From assembly GCA_050942555.1 (NCBI GenBank), contig JBMNNN010000004.1:1-32183 (forward strand): a stretch of DNA of 32,183 nt. Direction: 5' to 3'. The translations under genes were made by a program, and so were the position numbers. Origin of the DNA: JAAYXU01 sp050942555. Lineage in GTDB: Bacteria; Bacillota; Clostridia; Christensenellales; UMGS416. The notes beneath the pieces were generated by a model. That model did no database searches. It saw only the letters and a list, made by a program, of their open reading frames with translations, and was not told the DNA's origin. Positions 14,651-22,980 of this stretch are shown here, one piece after another. Position 1 is the stretch's first letter; each line of letters opens with the position of its first letter.

Positions 14651-15612
14651 GGAGAAGAATTCGGATACAGCCCTGGTGGGTGCTGGGATCGGTGCTGGTT
14701 CTTCTTTTTGTCGTGCTTTTCATCACATACGCGGCGACGGGCTCGGATAGGCCGACGGTTGCCGATACCGTCGTCGGGGAATCGGTCAGCCCGTTCATGC
14801 GCTGGACACATTCGGCGGCGAGCGGCGTAAGGGATTTTTTCGCCCGGATTTTCGGCATTCGGGATATCGACCGGGAGTATGAGGAACTGAAAAAACGCGT
14901 TGCCCAGCTTGAGCTCGAGAAGGAATGGGCGCAGGAGCTCATCGATGAAAACAAGCGCCTGACTGCGCTCATGGGCTTTACGCGCCAGTACCCGCAGTAC
15001 CTTTATATGAATGCGGAAGTGATCGCCCGGGATCCCGAGAGCTGGTATTCGACGCTGACCATCAACCACGGCGAAAAAGACGGGATCACCCTCAATATGC
15101 CGGTCGTGACGGCCGACGGACTGCTGGGCCGGATTATTAGCGTATCGAAGACCTATTCGGTGGTCATGCCTCTCATCGACAGACAGAGCGCCGTCGCAGC
15201 GGTGCTGGAGCGCTCCAGGGATAACGGCGTGCTCAAGGGCGCGACCGATCAGGACAGCAGCGACCCGCTGTGCAACCTGTATTACCTGCCCTTCAGCGCC
15301 GATGTCATACCCGGAGACAGGGTGCTCTCCTCGGGCATGGGCGGCTACTATCCCAAAGGTATCCCGATCGGGGAGATCGTCGAAGTCAGCCGCCAATCCA
15401 ACCTGCAAAGCTACGCCATCGTGCGTCCCTATGTGGACTTCGCCCACGTAGAGGACGTGCTTATTATCATCGGGGAGGCTCCGGTCGAGACGCCCGGTGC
15501 GCCGACCCCGGGGCCTGATGAAGGAGCGGAAGAGAACGCGGACGAGCAAGGCGGCACAGAGGGCGAAGGCGAGATGGAGGGCGACGCGGAAGGCGAAGGT
15601 GACGAGGAATGA
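14647..15612 (+). CDS. mreC: Rod-shape-determining protein MreC
   Basis: A bitopic membrane protein linking MreB to the extracellular synthases. Of 321 residues, 1-10 are basic, about 11-30 form a membrane helix (WVLGSVLVLLFVVLFITY), and about 74-105 look like a coiled coil (REYEELKKRVAQLELEKEWA). The beta-barrel region follows with SWYSTLTINHGEKDGI, VVTADGLLGRI and DRVLSSGMGGYYPKGIPIGE. Residues 278-321 are an unusual acidic tail of Gly, Glu and Asp with no Lys or Arg. The tail would face outside the membrane. Overlaps mreB and mreD by ATGA. Confidence 0.94.
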   Translation: MRRRIRIQPWWVLGSVLVLLFVVLFITYAATGSDRPTVADTVVGESVSPFMRWTHSAASGVRDFFARIFGIRDIDREYEELKKRVAQLELEKEWAQELIDENKRLTALMGFTRQYPQYLYMNAEVIARDPESWYSTLTINHGEKDGITLNMPVVTADGLLGRIISVSKTYSVVMPLIDRQSAVAAVLERSRDNGVLKGATDQDSSDPLCNLYYLPFSADVIPGDRVLSSGMGGYYPKGIPIGEIVEVSRQSNLQSYAIVRPYVDFAHVEDVLIIIGEAPVETPGAPTPGPDEGAEENADEQGGTEGEGEMEGDAEGEGDEE

Positions 15613-16133
15613 TCGTGGACATACTTTTTACCGCGGCGCTGATGCTCCTGTCCTTCCTCTGCCAGACCGTACTGCTGCCGGTGCTGGGCGTGACCTCGCT
15701 GGCCCCATATCTGGTGCTTGCCTCGGTGGTATGCGTGGCGCTCCTGTGCGGCTCATACGCAGGCATGGCCGCCGGAGCGCTCGCGGGCTGCGCGCTGGAC
15801 GTGTTCTTCTGCCCCGCGATTGGCATGACGGCGATACCGCTGGCTGCCATCGGATTCATGACGGGCGCTAAGAATAGCAGATTCCGCCAGGAGAATCTTA
15901 TTGCCCCGGCGCTGTACTCGCTGATTGGCGCACTGGTATCGGACGCTTTTTCGATGTTTCTTCTTTACTTTACGAGAAACTCCGCCGTGATGACCGGCGC
16001 GGTGGCGCTCAGGTGCCTTCTGTCGGCTCTGATGACGGGCGGCGCGGCACTGCCGATATACATCGTGTGTTACCGCGTGTATATGCGCGGGAAGCGCCGC
16101 CGGGACGACAGCCAGCTTCTGATGGTCGGATAG
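15609..16133 (+). CDS. mreD: Rod-shape-determining membrane protein MreD
   Basis: A small integral membrane protein of 174 residues with about five hydrophobic helices (for example FTAALMLLSFLCQTVLLPVL and AGMAAGALAGCALDVFFCPA). It belongs to the elongasome with MreC and RodA/PBP2. Sequence conservation in this family is low; the call rests on size, hydrophobicity, the GxxxDxxxxxxxG-like segment, and its exact place between mreC and the PBP2 gene. It starts in a 4-base overlap with mreC. Confidence 0.9.
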   Translation: MIVDILFTAALMLLSFLCQTVLLPVLGVTSLAPYLVLASVVCVALLCGSYAGMAAGALAGCALDVFFCPAIGMTAIPLAAIGFMTGAKNSRFRQENLIAPALYSLIGALVSDAFSMFLLYFTRNSAVMTGAVALRCLLSALMTGGAALPIYIVCYRVYMRGKRRRDDSQLLMVG

Positions 16134-16149
16134 TCCCGGGAAAGGAGGA

Positions 16150-18600
16150 ATGGGCTCCGCGATGAAACAAAAGAAGAGAATCATAGCGCTCGCGGCCGTG
16201 TGTGGGGCGATGTTTCTGACGCTGGCCGTCCGCCTTATCAATATACAGCTTCATAACGGTCAGGAATACTATATAAAGTCGCAGGAAGGCAAAATCAAGG
16301 TGCTCCGGCTGGCCGGTACCCGCGGCACCATTACCGACCGGAACGGGATACCGCTCGCATACGATCAGAAATCCTACAATGTCGAATTCGTCAAGGATCC
16401 TTCCGAAGGAAAATCGACATATCCCAAGTATACCGAATCGATCCGGAAAACCATCGCGCTGCTGGAGAAAAACGGGATCAAGATAAATGCGAACTTCGCG
16501 ATCCGCAAAAGCGCAGACGGGTCGATGGAATTTTACTGGAGCGGCGTAACCGGCGAAGCGGCGGCCGCCCGGGAAGCAAAATGGCGGGAGAACATGTATG
16601 TCAATAAGGAGGATCCGCCCGAAATACTGTTCGAGGAGCTCAAGCAGAGGTACGGGATACCGGCCACAACCCCCTACGAGGAGGCCTACAAGATCCTCTC
16701 GGTGTGGCAGGATGTGCAGCTGACCCGGTATATGAGCTATAACCCGATCACGATCGCGGAAAATGTGGACCTCAATACCGTAGCGGAGATCGAGATGCGC
16801 GGCATGGATCTGACCGGGATGCAAATAAGCGAGAGCACGGTGCGCGTCTATCCCAAGCAGACGATGGCCGCCCACATCGTCGGGTACATCGGACGCATGA
16901 CCGACGAGGGCACGATGCTCCGGCTGGAGCAGGAAGGGTATCTTCGCACCGACCTTATCGGCATATCGGGTATCGAGTACACGATGGAATCCGAGCTTAC
17001 GCCCAATATCGCGCTTCGCACCGGCAAGCAGATCATCGAGGTCAACAATCTGGGCAAAGCGGTGCGTCAGACCGATCTTATCGAGCCTACATCGGGCAAC
17101 AATGTGTTTTTGACGCTGGATCTGGGCCTGCAGAAGGTACTGGAGGAGGCGCTGGAGCAAAATATCAAAAACACATACGCCGAGCAGATGAAGGCGTACA
17201 GGGAAAACCAGGCCAAATACGACACCGAGGTGGCCGAGCGGGGCGGCGCTCCGCTGCAGCTCGCCCAGGTGGGCGCGGCTGTCGTCGTGGACGTGCATAC
17301 GATGGAGATACTGGCCATGTGCTCCTATCCTCCGTTCGACCCGAATATTTTTACGGGCGGGCTGACTACCGAGGAGTTCGAGACGCTGTTTCATGATCCG
17401 CGCAATCCGCTTTTTAATAACGCCATCAGCAGCTCGGGCGCGCCCGGATCGATATTTAAGATGGTCACGGGGGTTGCAGGCCTCATGGAGGGCGTCGTCA
17501 CCCTCGACGAGCAGATCGACGACAAGGGCAACTGGCCCGAGGGGAGCGACCACTCCGACGCGCTGCATTGCTGGATCTATCCGTATTATTATCTGCATAA
17601 GGACCAGAACCTGGAGCTCGCGATCAAGAACTCGTGCAACTATTATTTCTATACGATCGCCGACCGGCTGGGCAATTCGCTGCTGGGCAAATGGACTGAG
17701 CTATTCGGGCTGACTACGAAAACCAATGTCGAGCTGCTGGGCGAAAAAGCGGGCCAGATGGCCAGCCAGAGCACGCTCTATACTCCCGGCACCGCGCCGT
17801 CGGGCACATCGAAGCTCGTATACCTGGCCATCGTGAATCTTTTAAAGGACGCCTGCGCTGAGCTCAACATGACATACGAGGACTCGGTCTACGAGAAGGT
17901 GGCGCTGGACCTGATGGCGCTCGTCGATATGGATAAACCGGGGACCGAGATACGGCGCATCCTTCGCAGCGAACTCAACATACCGCTATACTATATTCGC
18001 AGCGCGACGCAGACCCGTCTCGATTGGGACGTGAACGACTTCATCACGCAGATCAAATGGAACCGGACCGCCAACGCTTCGTCGGGAATCGGCCAGAGCG
18101 TGACGCTGCTTACGCCCATAGGCGTGGCGCGGTACATATCCGCGATCGTGAACGGCGGAAAGGTTTACGACGCGACGCTCATTAAGGATATCGTGACGCC
18201 CGATGGGGAGTCCATCATGGCATCGCAGACCAATCTGGTGCGCGACCTTGATATTCCCGAGGAATACCTGACCGCGGTCATGAACGGGATGCACGGCGTG
18301 ATATCGGGCGAGGACGGTACGGCGGCCGATGAGTTCGCGAACTTCAAGTACCAGGACGATGTCGGAGGCAAGACCGGAACCGCGCAGGTTTCCACGATCG
18401 ACCTGGAAAACAACTCGTGGTTTGTCGCCTACGCTCCGTTCGAAAGCCCGGAAATTGCGGTCGTCGTCTATATACCGCACGGTTACAAGGGAATCCTTTC
18501 CTCCTATACGGCCCGCGAGGTCATTGAATACTATCTTGATAAGAAATCCCAGCCAAAGGAGGTTTACCAGATTCCCCAGCCCAATACAATCGTTCCGTGA
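16150..18600 (+). CDS. mrdA: Penicillin-binding protein 2 (class B transpeptidase of the elongasome)
   Basis: It cross-links peptidoglycan during elongation, paired with RodA. The 816 residues begin with a basic stretch and one membrane anchor (about 10-30). The pedestal follows with RGTITDRNGIPLAYD. The transpeptidase motifs are SIFK with Ser434 as nucleophile, SCN at 495-497, and KTGTAQ at 741-746. The gap of about 245 residues between the second and third motifs is well above the roughly 160 of E. coli PBP2, so about 80 extra residues are inserted (near 580-665). The start is ambiguous: AGGAGG (16143-16148) is only 1 base before ATG 16150 but 13 before ATG 16162. A division-specific PBP is possible but less likely in this locus. 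Confidence 0.92.
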   Translation: MGSAMKQKKRIIALAAVCGAMFLTLAVRLINIQLHNGQEYYIKSQEGKIKVLRLAGTRGTITDRNGIPLAYDQKSYNVEFVKDPSEGKSTYPKYTESIRKTIALLEKNGIKINANFAIRKSADGSMEFYWSGVTGEAAAAREAKWRENMYVNKEDPPEILFEELKQRYGIPATTPYEEAYKILSVWQDVQLTRYMSYNPITIAENVDLNTVAEIEMRGMDLTGMQISESTVRVYPKQTMAAHIVGYIGRMTDEGTMLRLEQEGYLRTDLIGISGIEYTMESELTPNIALRTGKQIIEVNNLGKAVRQTDLIEPTSGNNVFLTLDLGLQKVLEEALEQNIKNTYAEQMKAYRENQAKYDTEVAERGGAPLQLAQVGAAVVVDVHTMEILAMCSYPPFDPNIFTGGLTTEEFETLFHDPRNPLFNNAISSSGAPGSIFKMVTGVAGLMEGVVTLDEQIDDKGNWPEGSDHSDALHCWIYPYYYLHKDQNLELAIKNSCNYYFYTIADRLGNSLLGKWTELFGLTTKTNVELLGEKAGQMASQSTLYTPGTAPSGTSKLVYLAIVNLLKDACAELNMTYEDSVYEKVALDLMALVDMDKPGTEIRRILRSELNIPLYYIRSATQTRLDWDVNDFITQIKWNRTANASSGIGQSVTLLTPIGVARYISAIVNGGKVYDATLIKDIVTPDGESIMASQTNLVRDLDIPEEYLTAVMNGMHGVISGEDGTAADEFANFKYQDDVGGKTGTAQVSTIDLENNSWFVAYAPFESPEIAVVVYIPHGYKGILSSYTAREVIEYYLDKKSQPKEVYQIPQPNTIVP

Positions 18601-18631
18601 TGCAGGAGAGGGGAGCGGGGAGGGATCCGAT

Positions 18632-19426
18632 TTGAAAGGCAAAGTGGCGGTAGTCACCTCGGGGAAAGGTGGCGTAGGCAAAACCACGACGACGGGCCAT
18701 CTGGGAGCGGCGCTCGCCCGCAGCGGCCAGAAGGTGGTGCTCATCGACGCGGACATAGGGCTGCGCAACCTGGACGTCGTGCTGGGACTGGAGGGGCGTA
18801 TCGTATACGATCTGGTCGACGTCATCGAGGGGCTGTGCGGCGTGGAGCAGGCGATCATACCCAGCGACGATATACCGGGCCTGTGGCTCCTGCCGGCATC
18901 CCAGAGCCGCAGGCAGGACAGCATCCGGCCCGTGCAGATGCGCGCGGTGGTGGAGGAGCTGTCCAAAGGATTTGACTGGGTTCTGATCGACTCCCCGGCT
19001 GGTGTGGAGCAGGGGTTCTATAACGCGGCGCTGTGCGCCGACGTCGCGATCGTCGTATCCACGCCCGACGTATCGGCGGTGCGCGACGCGCGCAAGGTGC
19101 TGGGCCTCCTTTCGCAGGAGGGGAAGCGCGATCTGCAGCTGGTCATTAACCGGTACGATGCGAGGATGTCGAGGAAAGGCAGCGCGATGACGATCGACGA
19201 GATGAGCGCACTGCTTCCCGCCCGCATCGTGGGGGTGATACCCGACGACGCGGGCGCCGTGGCAGCAGCGAACCGGGGAAAACCCCTGCGGCTCGAGGAC
19301 GGGGCCGCGGGCGCAGCTTTTTACCGGACAGCGCGGCGGCTCGTCGGCGAGGAGCTGGATATACCGTTCAGCGTCCGCCGAAAAACCGCGTGGTGGAGGC
19401 TGATCTGGAGAAGTCCCGCATCATAG
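18632..19426 (+). CDS. minD: Septum-site-determining ATPase MinD
   Basis: A ParA/MinD-type ATPase of 264 residues. The start is TTG 18632, with GGGGAGGG at 18617-18624; the long frame upstream is a shadow inside the PBP2 gene. The deviant Walker A is SGKGGVGKTTTT (10-21), followed by LIDADIGLRNLDVVLGLE and VLIDSPAGVEQGF. These residues identify MinD rather than a plasmid ParA. The C-terminus ends in FSVRRKTAWWRLIWRSPAS, a basic-aromatic amphipathic stretch that fits the membrane-targeting helix. MinD normally works with MinC to block FtsZ assembly, placed by MinE or DivIVA. Neither minC nor minE is adjacent: only 31 bases lie upstream, and rodA follows. Confidence 0.92.
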   Translation: MKGKVAVVTSGKGGVGKTTTTGHLGAALARSGQKVVLIDADIGLRNLDVVLGLEGRIVYDLVDVIEGLCGVEQAIIPSDDIPGLWLLPASQSRRQDSIRPVQMRAVVEELSKGFDWVLIDSPAGVEQGFYNAALCADVAIVVSTPDVSAVRDARKVLGLLSQEGKRDLQLVINRYDARMSRKGSAMTIDEMSALLPARIVGVIPDDAGAVAAANRGKPLRLEDGAAGAAFYRTARRLVGEELDIPFSVRRKTAWWRLIWRSPAS

Positions 19427-19473
19427 GCGCAGCCTGGAAGCGATCTTCGGATAAAGGATGAGAAAGGAATACG

Positions 19474-20646
19474 ATGTTCCAGAGACTTGACGCGAAAAAG
19501 TGGAAATATTTCGACTGGCCTATCGCGCTGCTGGTGCTGGCGCTGGTAGCGATCGGCCTGCTTATGATCGCGAATGCGACCGGTAAGCCCAAAGCAGAGG
19601 AAGGCTCCGGCTGGCTGGAGGTGATCGCCAGCATGAACCTGAGAACCACGCTGCTCAACGGGCTCTGGTTCCTGCTGGGCATCGGGCTTGTCGCAGTCGT
19701 CCTGATGCTCGACTACGAGATTTATGGACGGCTGTCGCCGCTCATTTACTGGGCCAATATCGCGCTGCTGGCAGCGGTGCTGGTGCTTGGAGCCGTGCGC
19801 AATAACGCGCAGTCCTGGTTCGCGCTGGGAGATCGCGCATTCCAGCCCTCTGAGATCGCCAAGCTCGCCATCATCATCACGCTGGCAAAGCAGCTGTCCC
19901 GCTATAAAAACGGCGTGACCACGCTGCGGGAACTGGTGCCGATACTGCTCCACGTGATGATTCCGCTGGTGCTCATCATGCTCCAGCCCGACTACGGCAC
20001 GGCGATGGTATATGTGTTTATTACCGCTGTAATGCTTTTCGCGTCGGGCACGCGGATGTGGATCCTGGGCCTTCTGGCGTCGTCGGGCGTCCTGTCGATG
20101 ATACCGCTGTGGAAATTCGTCATGAGCGACAACCAGAAGAAGCGCTTCCTGACATTCCTCAACCCCGATCTTGACCGCTGGGGCGCGGGCTATAACGTGG
20201 TACAGTCCAAGATGGCGGTGGGATCGGGCCAGATTACCGGGAAAGGCTTTTTCAACAAGGAATCGCTGACACAGCTCGACTATATCCCCGAATGCCACAC
20301 CGATTTTATATTCTCGGTGACCGGCGAAACGCTGGGCCTTATCGGCACGCTGACGGTCGTGGCGCTGTACGCGCTGCTCATATTCCGCCTGCTTTGGCTT
20401 TCGCGCCAGGCATATGACGCTTTCGGCAGCTATATCATCATCGGGGTCATGGCGATGATGATGTTTCACATATTCCAGAATATAGGGATGACGATCGGCA
20501 TCATGCCGGTAACCGGCATCCCGCTGCCTTTTATCAGCTATGGGGGGAGCAACATGTGGACGAACATGATCGCGATCGGGCTCGTTCTGGGCATCGGTAT
20601 GCGACGAAGGAGGAATATGTTTGCGATCGCGGAGGGGGTGCTATGA
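19474..20646 (+). CDS. rodA: SEDS-family peptidoglycan polymerase RodA
   Basis: RodA polymerises glycan strands from lipid II with its partner PBP2. The 390-residue product has about ten membrane helices and the SEDS landmarks FALGDRAFQPSEIAKLAI, VLIMLQPDYGTAM, GAGYNVVQSKMAVGSG with GKGFFNKESLTQLDYIPE, TDFIFSVTGETLGLIGTL, and GIPLPFISYGGSNMW. AAAGGA lies 8 bases before ATG 19474. FtsW and SpoVE are relatives; the mre-PBP2 neighbourhood favours RodA. It overlaps mgsA by ATGA. Confidence 0.93.
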   Translation: MFQRLDAKKWKYFDWPIALLVLALVAIGLLMIANATGKPKAEEGSGWLEVIASMNLRTTLLNGLWFLLGIGLVAVVLMLDYEIYGRLSPLIYWANIALLAAVLVLGAVRNNAQSWFALGDRAFQPSEIAKLAIIITLAKQLSRYKNGVTTLRELVPILLHVMIPLVLIMLQPDYGTAMVYVFITAVMLFASGTRMWILGLLASSGVLSMIPLWKFVMSDNQKKRFLTFLNPDLDRWGAGYNVVQSKMAVGSGQITGKGFFNKESLTQLDYIPECHTDFIFSVTGETLGLIGTLTVVALYALLIFRLLWLSRQAYDAFGSYIIIGVMAMMMFHIFQNIGMTIGIMPVTGIPLPFISYGGSNMWTNMIAIGLVLGIGMRRRRNMFAIAEGVL

Positions 20647-21065
20647 ATATCGCGCTCATCGCGCACGACCGCAAGAAGGAAGACATGGTCAATTTCTGCA
20701 TCGCCTATCAGGAGATACTCAGGAAAAACCACCTCTGCGCCACCGGGACGACCGGCGGGCTGATCGCCGAGGCGACCGGGCTTCCGGTTCACCGGTTTCT
20801 TTCCGGACCGATGGGCGGCGACCAGCAGATCGGTTCCCGCGTCGCGTACAACCGGATCGATCTGGTCATATTCCTGCGCGATCCGCTGACCAGCCAGCCC
20901 CACGAGCCCGATATATCGGCGCTTCTGCGGCTGTGCGACGTGCATAATATTCCGCTGGCTACGAACCTTGCCACCGCGGAGGCGCTCATCAGGGCGCTGG
21001 AACGCGGCGACCTCGACTGGCGGCTCATCGTCAACCCGCCCGAGGAAGCCGACGCGGCATATTAG
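20643..21065 (+). CDS. mgsA: Methylglyoxal synthase
   Basis: Converts dihydroxyacetone phosphate to methylglyoxal and phosphate, a bypass relieving phosphate shortage in glycolysis. It starts at ATG 20643 in a 4-base overlap with rodA. The 140 residues begin MNIALIAHDRKKEDMVNFC. The phosphate site is HLCATGTTGGL, and the catalytic region is SGPMGGDQQIGS with Asp60 (E. coli Asp71). His87 and Asp90 lie in DPLTSQPHEPDI (E. coli His98 and Asp101), and LATNLATAEALI follows. Coupling to rodA is known synteny in Clostridia, although the metabolic reason is unclear. Confidence 0.96.
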   Translation: MNIALIAHDRKKEDMVNFCIAYQEILRKNHLCATGTTGGLIAEATGLPVHRFLSGPMGGDQQIGSRVAYNRIDLVIFLRDPLTSQPHEPDISALLRLCDVHNIPLATNLATAEALIRALERGDLDWRLIVNPPEEADAAY

Positions 21066-21157
21066 CGGCGGGGCGATATGGACTGCGGTCCGTCATGATA
21101 GGGCAACTGGAAGCTGCGCGGCTCCGCCCGGCGCGTGGAGCGCATGCTTCATAGGGG

Positions 21158-21769
21158 GTGACGAGCATCAGTACGGCTATGCTGGACTGCTGGAAAGGGA
21201 ATCCCGTCATCGCGGCGATCAAAGACTATGACGGCGCCTGCGCTGCGGCCGACGCGCCGCCGGGCGTTGTCTTCGTGCTGGGCGGCACACTGCAGGAGGT
21301 TCCGGTGCTCATCGGCGTGCTGCGCGAAGCGGGCAAGCGCGTGCTGCTGCACGCCGATCTCATAGACGGGTTGGGACGCAGCGACGCTGCGGTGGAGTTT
21401 ATCGCGCGGACACTGCGCCCTGACGGGCTCCTGTCCACGCACCGGCCTGTGCTGCGCGCGGCGAAGCGGGAGGGACTCGTGACCGTGCAGCGTCTTTTTA
21501 TGCTGGACTCTGCGTCGATGGCGACCGGCGTACGCGCGATCGCCCACGATGCGCCTGATTTCATCGAGCTCATGCCCGGCGTGATCCCCAAGGCCATCGC
21601 GTACTTCAGGACGCAGACCGGCGTGCCCGTCATAGCCGGAGGCATGATCACGACCCGCGAGGAGGCGCGCCTGGCGCTCGAGGCGGGCGCAGCCGCGGTG
21701 TCCACGAGCGAGCGCGCGCTTTGGACGCCGGTCCGGGCGGCGCCAGCCCTGAATTCAACACATAAATGA
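21158..21769 (+). CDS. glpP: GlpP-family glycerol-3-phosphate-responsive antiterminator
   Basis: A 203-residue TIM-barrel-like protein of the GlpP family. In B. subtilis GlpP binds glycerol-3-phosphate and the leader of glpD mRNA to prevent early termination. Family segments are LLHADLIDGLGRSDAAVEFI, DGLLSTHRPVLRAAKREGL, QRLFMLDSASMATGV, DFIELMPGVIPKAIAY and VIAGGMITTREEARLALEAG. The start is probably GTG 21158, although the G-rich stretch at 21154-21158 touches it. ATG 21179 is an alternative. No glycerol genes are in the window, so the target must be elsewhere or different. The 92-base gap from mgsA holds only a small hairpin (21078-21093). Confidence 0.88.
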   Translation: MTSISTAMLDCWKGNPVIAAIKDYDGACAAADAPPGVVFVLGGTLQEVPVLIGVLREAGKRVLLHADLIDGLGRSDAAVEFIARTLRPDGLLSTHRPVLRAAKREGLVTVQRLFMLDSASMATGVRAIAHDAPDFIELMPGVIPKAIAYFRTQTGVPVIAGGMITTREEARLALEAGAAAVSTSERALWTPVRAAPALNSTHK

Positions 21770-21840
21770 GCGAATATGAAAGGATTCGCGTCGCATCCCG
21801 TCGAATTGTCAGTATGCACAAATGAATAAGGGGGGCCATT

Positions 21841-22860
21841 ATGGACAGAATGAATCCGATGTCGCAGCTGCAGTTCATGATGGAGCAAACAACGCCTGCG
21901 CTTGCCTATCGTGAGGGGGAAGACTTCGCGGCCTGGCGGACGCGGGCCGAAAGGAAGCTCCTCGAGCTGCTGGGCGCGGACGGGTACAGGATGGTCGATC
22001 CGAACTTCAGAATCGAATGGCGCAGCAGGCGGGAGGGATATACCGAGATCCGGTTCGTGATCGCGGTGGAAGAGCGCTTCGATATGCCCTGCCATCTGCT
22101 GCTTCCCGATCGGGTGGATCATCCGCCGGTTATTATATGCCTGCAGGGCCACAGCACAGGAATGCATATTTCCCTGGGACAGCCCCGCTTTCCCGGCGAC
22201 GAGGAATCGATCGCGGGAGGCCGGGATTTCGGCGTGCAGGCGGTGCGCCTGGGCATGGCAGCGCTGTGTCTCGAGCAGCGGTATTTCGGTGAGCGCAGCG
22301 AGCATCCCGACGTTCCCGGGCCCGAGTGCTGGGTCCCCTCCATGACTGAGCTCATGCTGGGGCGCTCCGCCCTGGCGGGCAGAGCGTGGGATGTGAGCCG
22401 TGCGCTGGACGCGGTGGAGCGGCATTTTCCGGCGGTTGATACGAGCCGGGTGGGGATCATGGGCAACTCGGGCGGCGGCACCGCGTCCTGGTACACCGCG
22501 TGCCTGGAACCCCGCATCGGCGCGGTCATGCCGTCGTGCTCCATATGCACGTACCGAAAGTCCATCGCGGTCATCCGCCACTGCATGGACCAGCACATCC
22601 CCGGCGTGTTGCGCTGGTTTGAGATGGCTGACCTGGCGGGCCTTATCGCGCCCCGTCCGCTCGTGGTGGTAGCCGGCCGGGACGACGAGATATTCCCGCT
22701 GGACGGCGTGCGCGAGGCGTTCGACCGCATCCGGGAGCTGTATGCGGCGGCCGGAGCGCCCGACGCCTGCCGTCTCGTCATCGGGGAAGGGGGGCACCGC
22801 TTTTACCCCGAACAGGGATGGCCCGCATTTCTTGCGTTGACGGGCTGGGATACGCATTGA
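21841..22860 (+). CDS. Alpha/beta hydrolase, dienelactone hydrolase/acetyl-xylan-esterase-like
   Basis: A 339-residue cytoplasmic-looking protein without a signal peptide. The fold is recognised by VIICLQGHSTGMH (oxyanion region), the nucleophile elbow GIMGNSGGGTASW with Ser210, the acid in VVVAGRDDEIFPLDGV (Asp281), and the base in GEGGHRFYPEQGW (His319). It most resembles the Abhydrolase_7 group, whose substrates are largely uncharacterised; carbohydrate ester hydrolysis is a guess. GGGGGG at 21831-21836 precedes ATG 21841. It sits between the shape cluster and greA with clear gaps on both sides, so it is probably its own unit. I see no clear promoter or terminator for it. Confidence 0.8.
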   Translation: MDRMNPMSQLQFMMEQTTPALAYREGEDFAAWRTRAERKLLELLGADGYRMVDPNFRIEWRSRREGYTEIRFVIAVEERFDMPCHLLLPDRVDHPPVIICLQGHSTGMHISLGQPRFPGDEESIAGGRDFGVQAVRLGMAALCLEQRYFGERSEHPDVPGPECWVPSMTELMLGRSALAGRAWDVSRALDAVERHFPAVDTSRVGIMGNSGGGTASWYTACLEPRIGAVMPSCSICTYRKSIAVIRHCMDQHIPGVLRWFEMADLAGLIAPRPLVVVAGRDDEIFPLDGVREAFDRIRELYAAAGAPDACRLVIGEGGHRFYPEQGWPAFLALTGWDTH

Positions 22861-22892
22861 GCCCGCGGAGCGCATGAATCGTGCGGTATTGC

Positions 22893-22921
22893 TTGACAAG
22901 CGTATCCCATGCCTATATAAT
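22893..22921 (+). promoter_or_regulatory. Full-consensus sigma-A promoter of greA-lysS
   Basis: TTGACA (22893-22898) and TATAAT (22916-22921) both match consensus exactly with the ideal 17-base spacer. This is the strongest promoter in the window. Transcription should start near 22928, leaving a leader of about 148 nt before greA. Confidence 0.9.
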
Positions 22922-22963
22922 GCTAGAATAATTTTGAGACGATCTGACCAAGAACTGTATTTT

Positions 22964-22980
22964 CGCCCGATTCGCGGGCG
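22964..22980 (+). promoter_or_regulatory. Hairpin in the greA leader
   Basis: CGCCCG (22964-22969) pairs with CGGGCG (22975-22980) around a 5-base loop, about 36 nt into the predicted leader. The following bases are CGTTGCTTTG, with no clean U run, so a terminator role is doubtful. The rest of the leader to 23056 shows no structure I recognise. Confidence 0.4.

Noticed and set aside
16009..17598. A 529-codon minus-strand frame over the PBP2 gene
   Set aside because: Antisense to a gene with all three transpeptidase motifs; no motifs of its own.
18329..18631. N-terminal extension of MinD into the PBP2 gene
   Set aside because: The added residues are a shadow of PBP2 in another frame; the Walker A region begins right after TTG 18632, which has a good ribosome binding site.
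21078..21093. A 6-bp hairpin with a TGCG loop between mgsA and glpP as a GlpP target
   Set aside because: No T run follows, and the gap shows no antiterminator alternative; too small to support a regulatory claim.
21226..22899. A 557-codon minus-strand frame across glpP and the hydrolase
   Set aside because: It spans two unrelated genes and the gap between them, which a real antisense gene is unlikely to do, and shows no family pattern.
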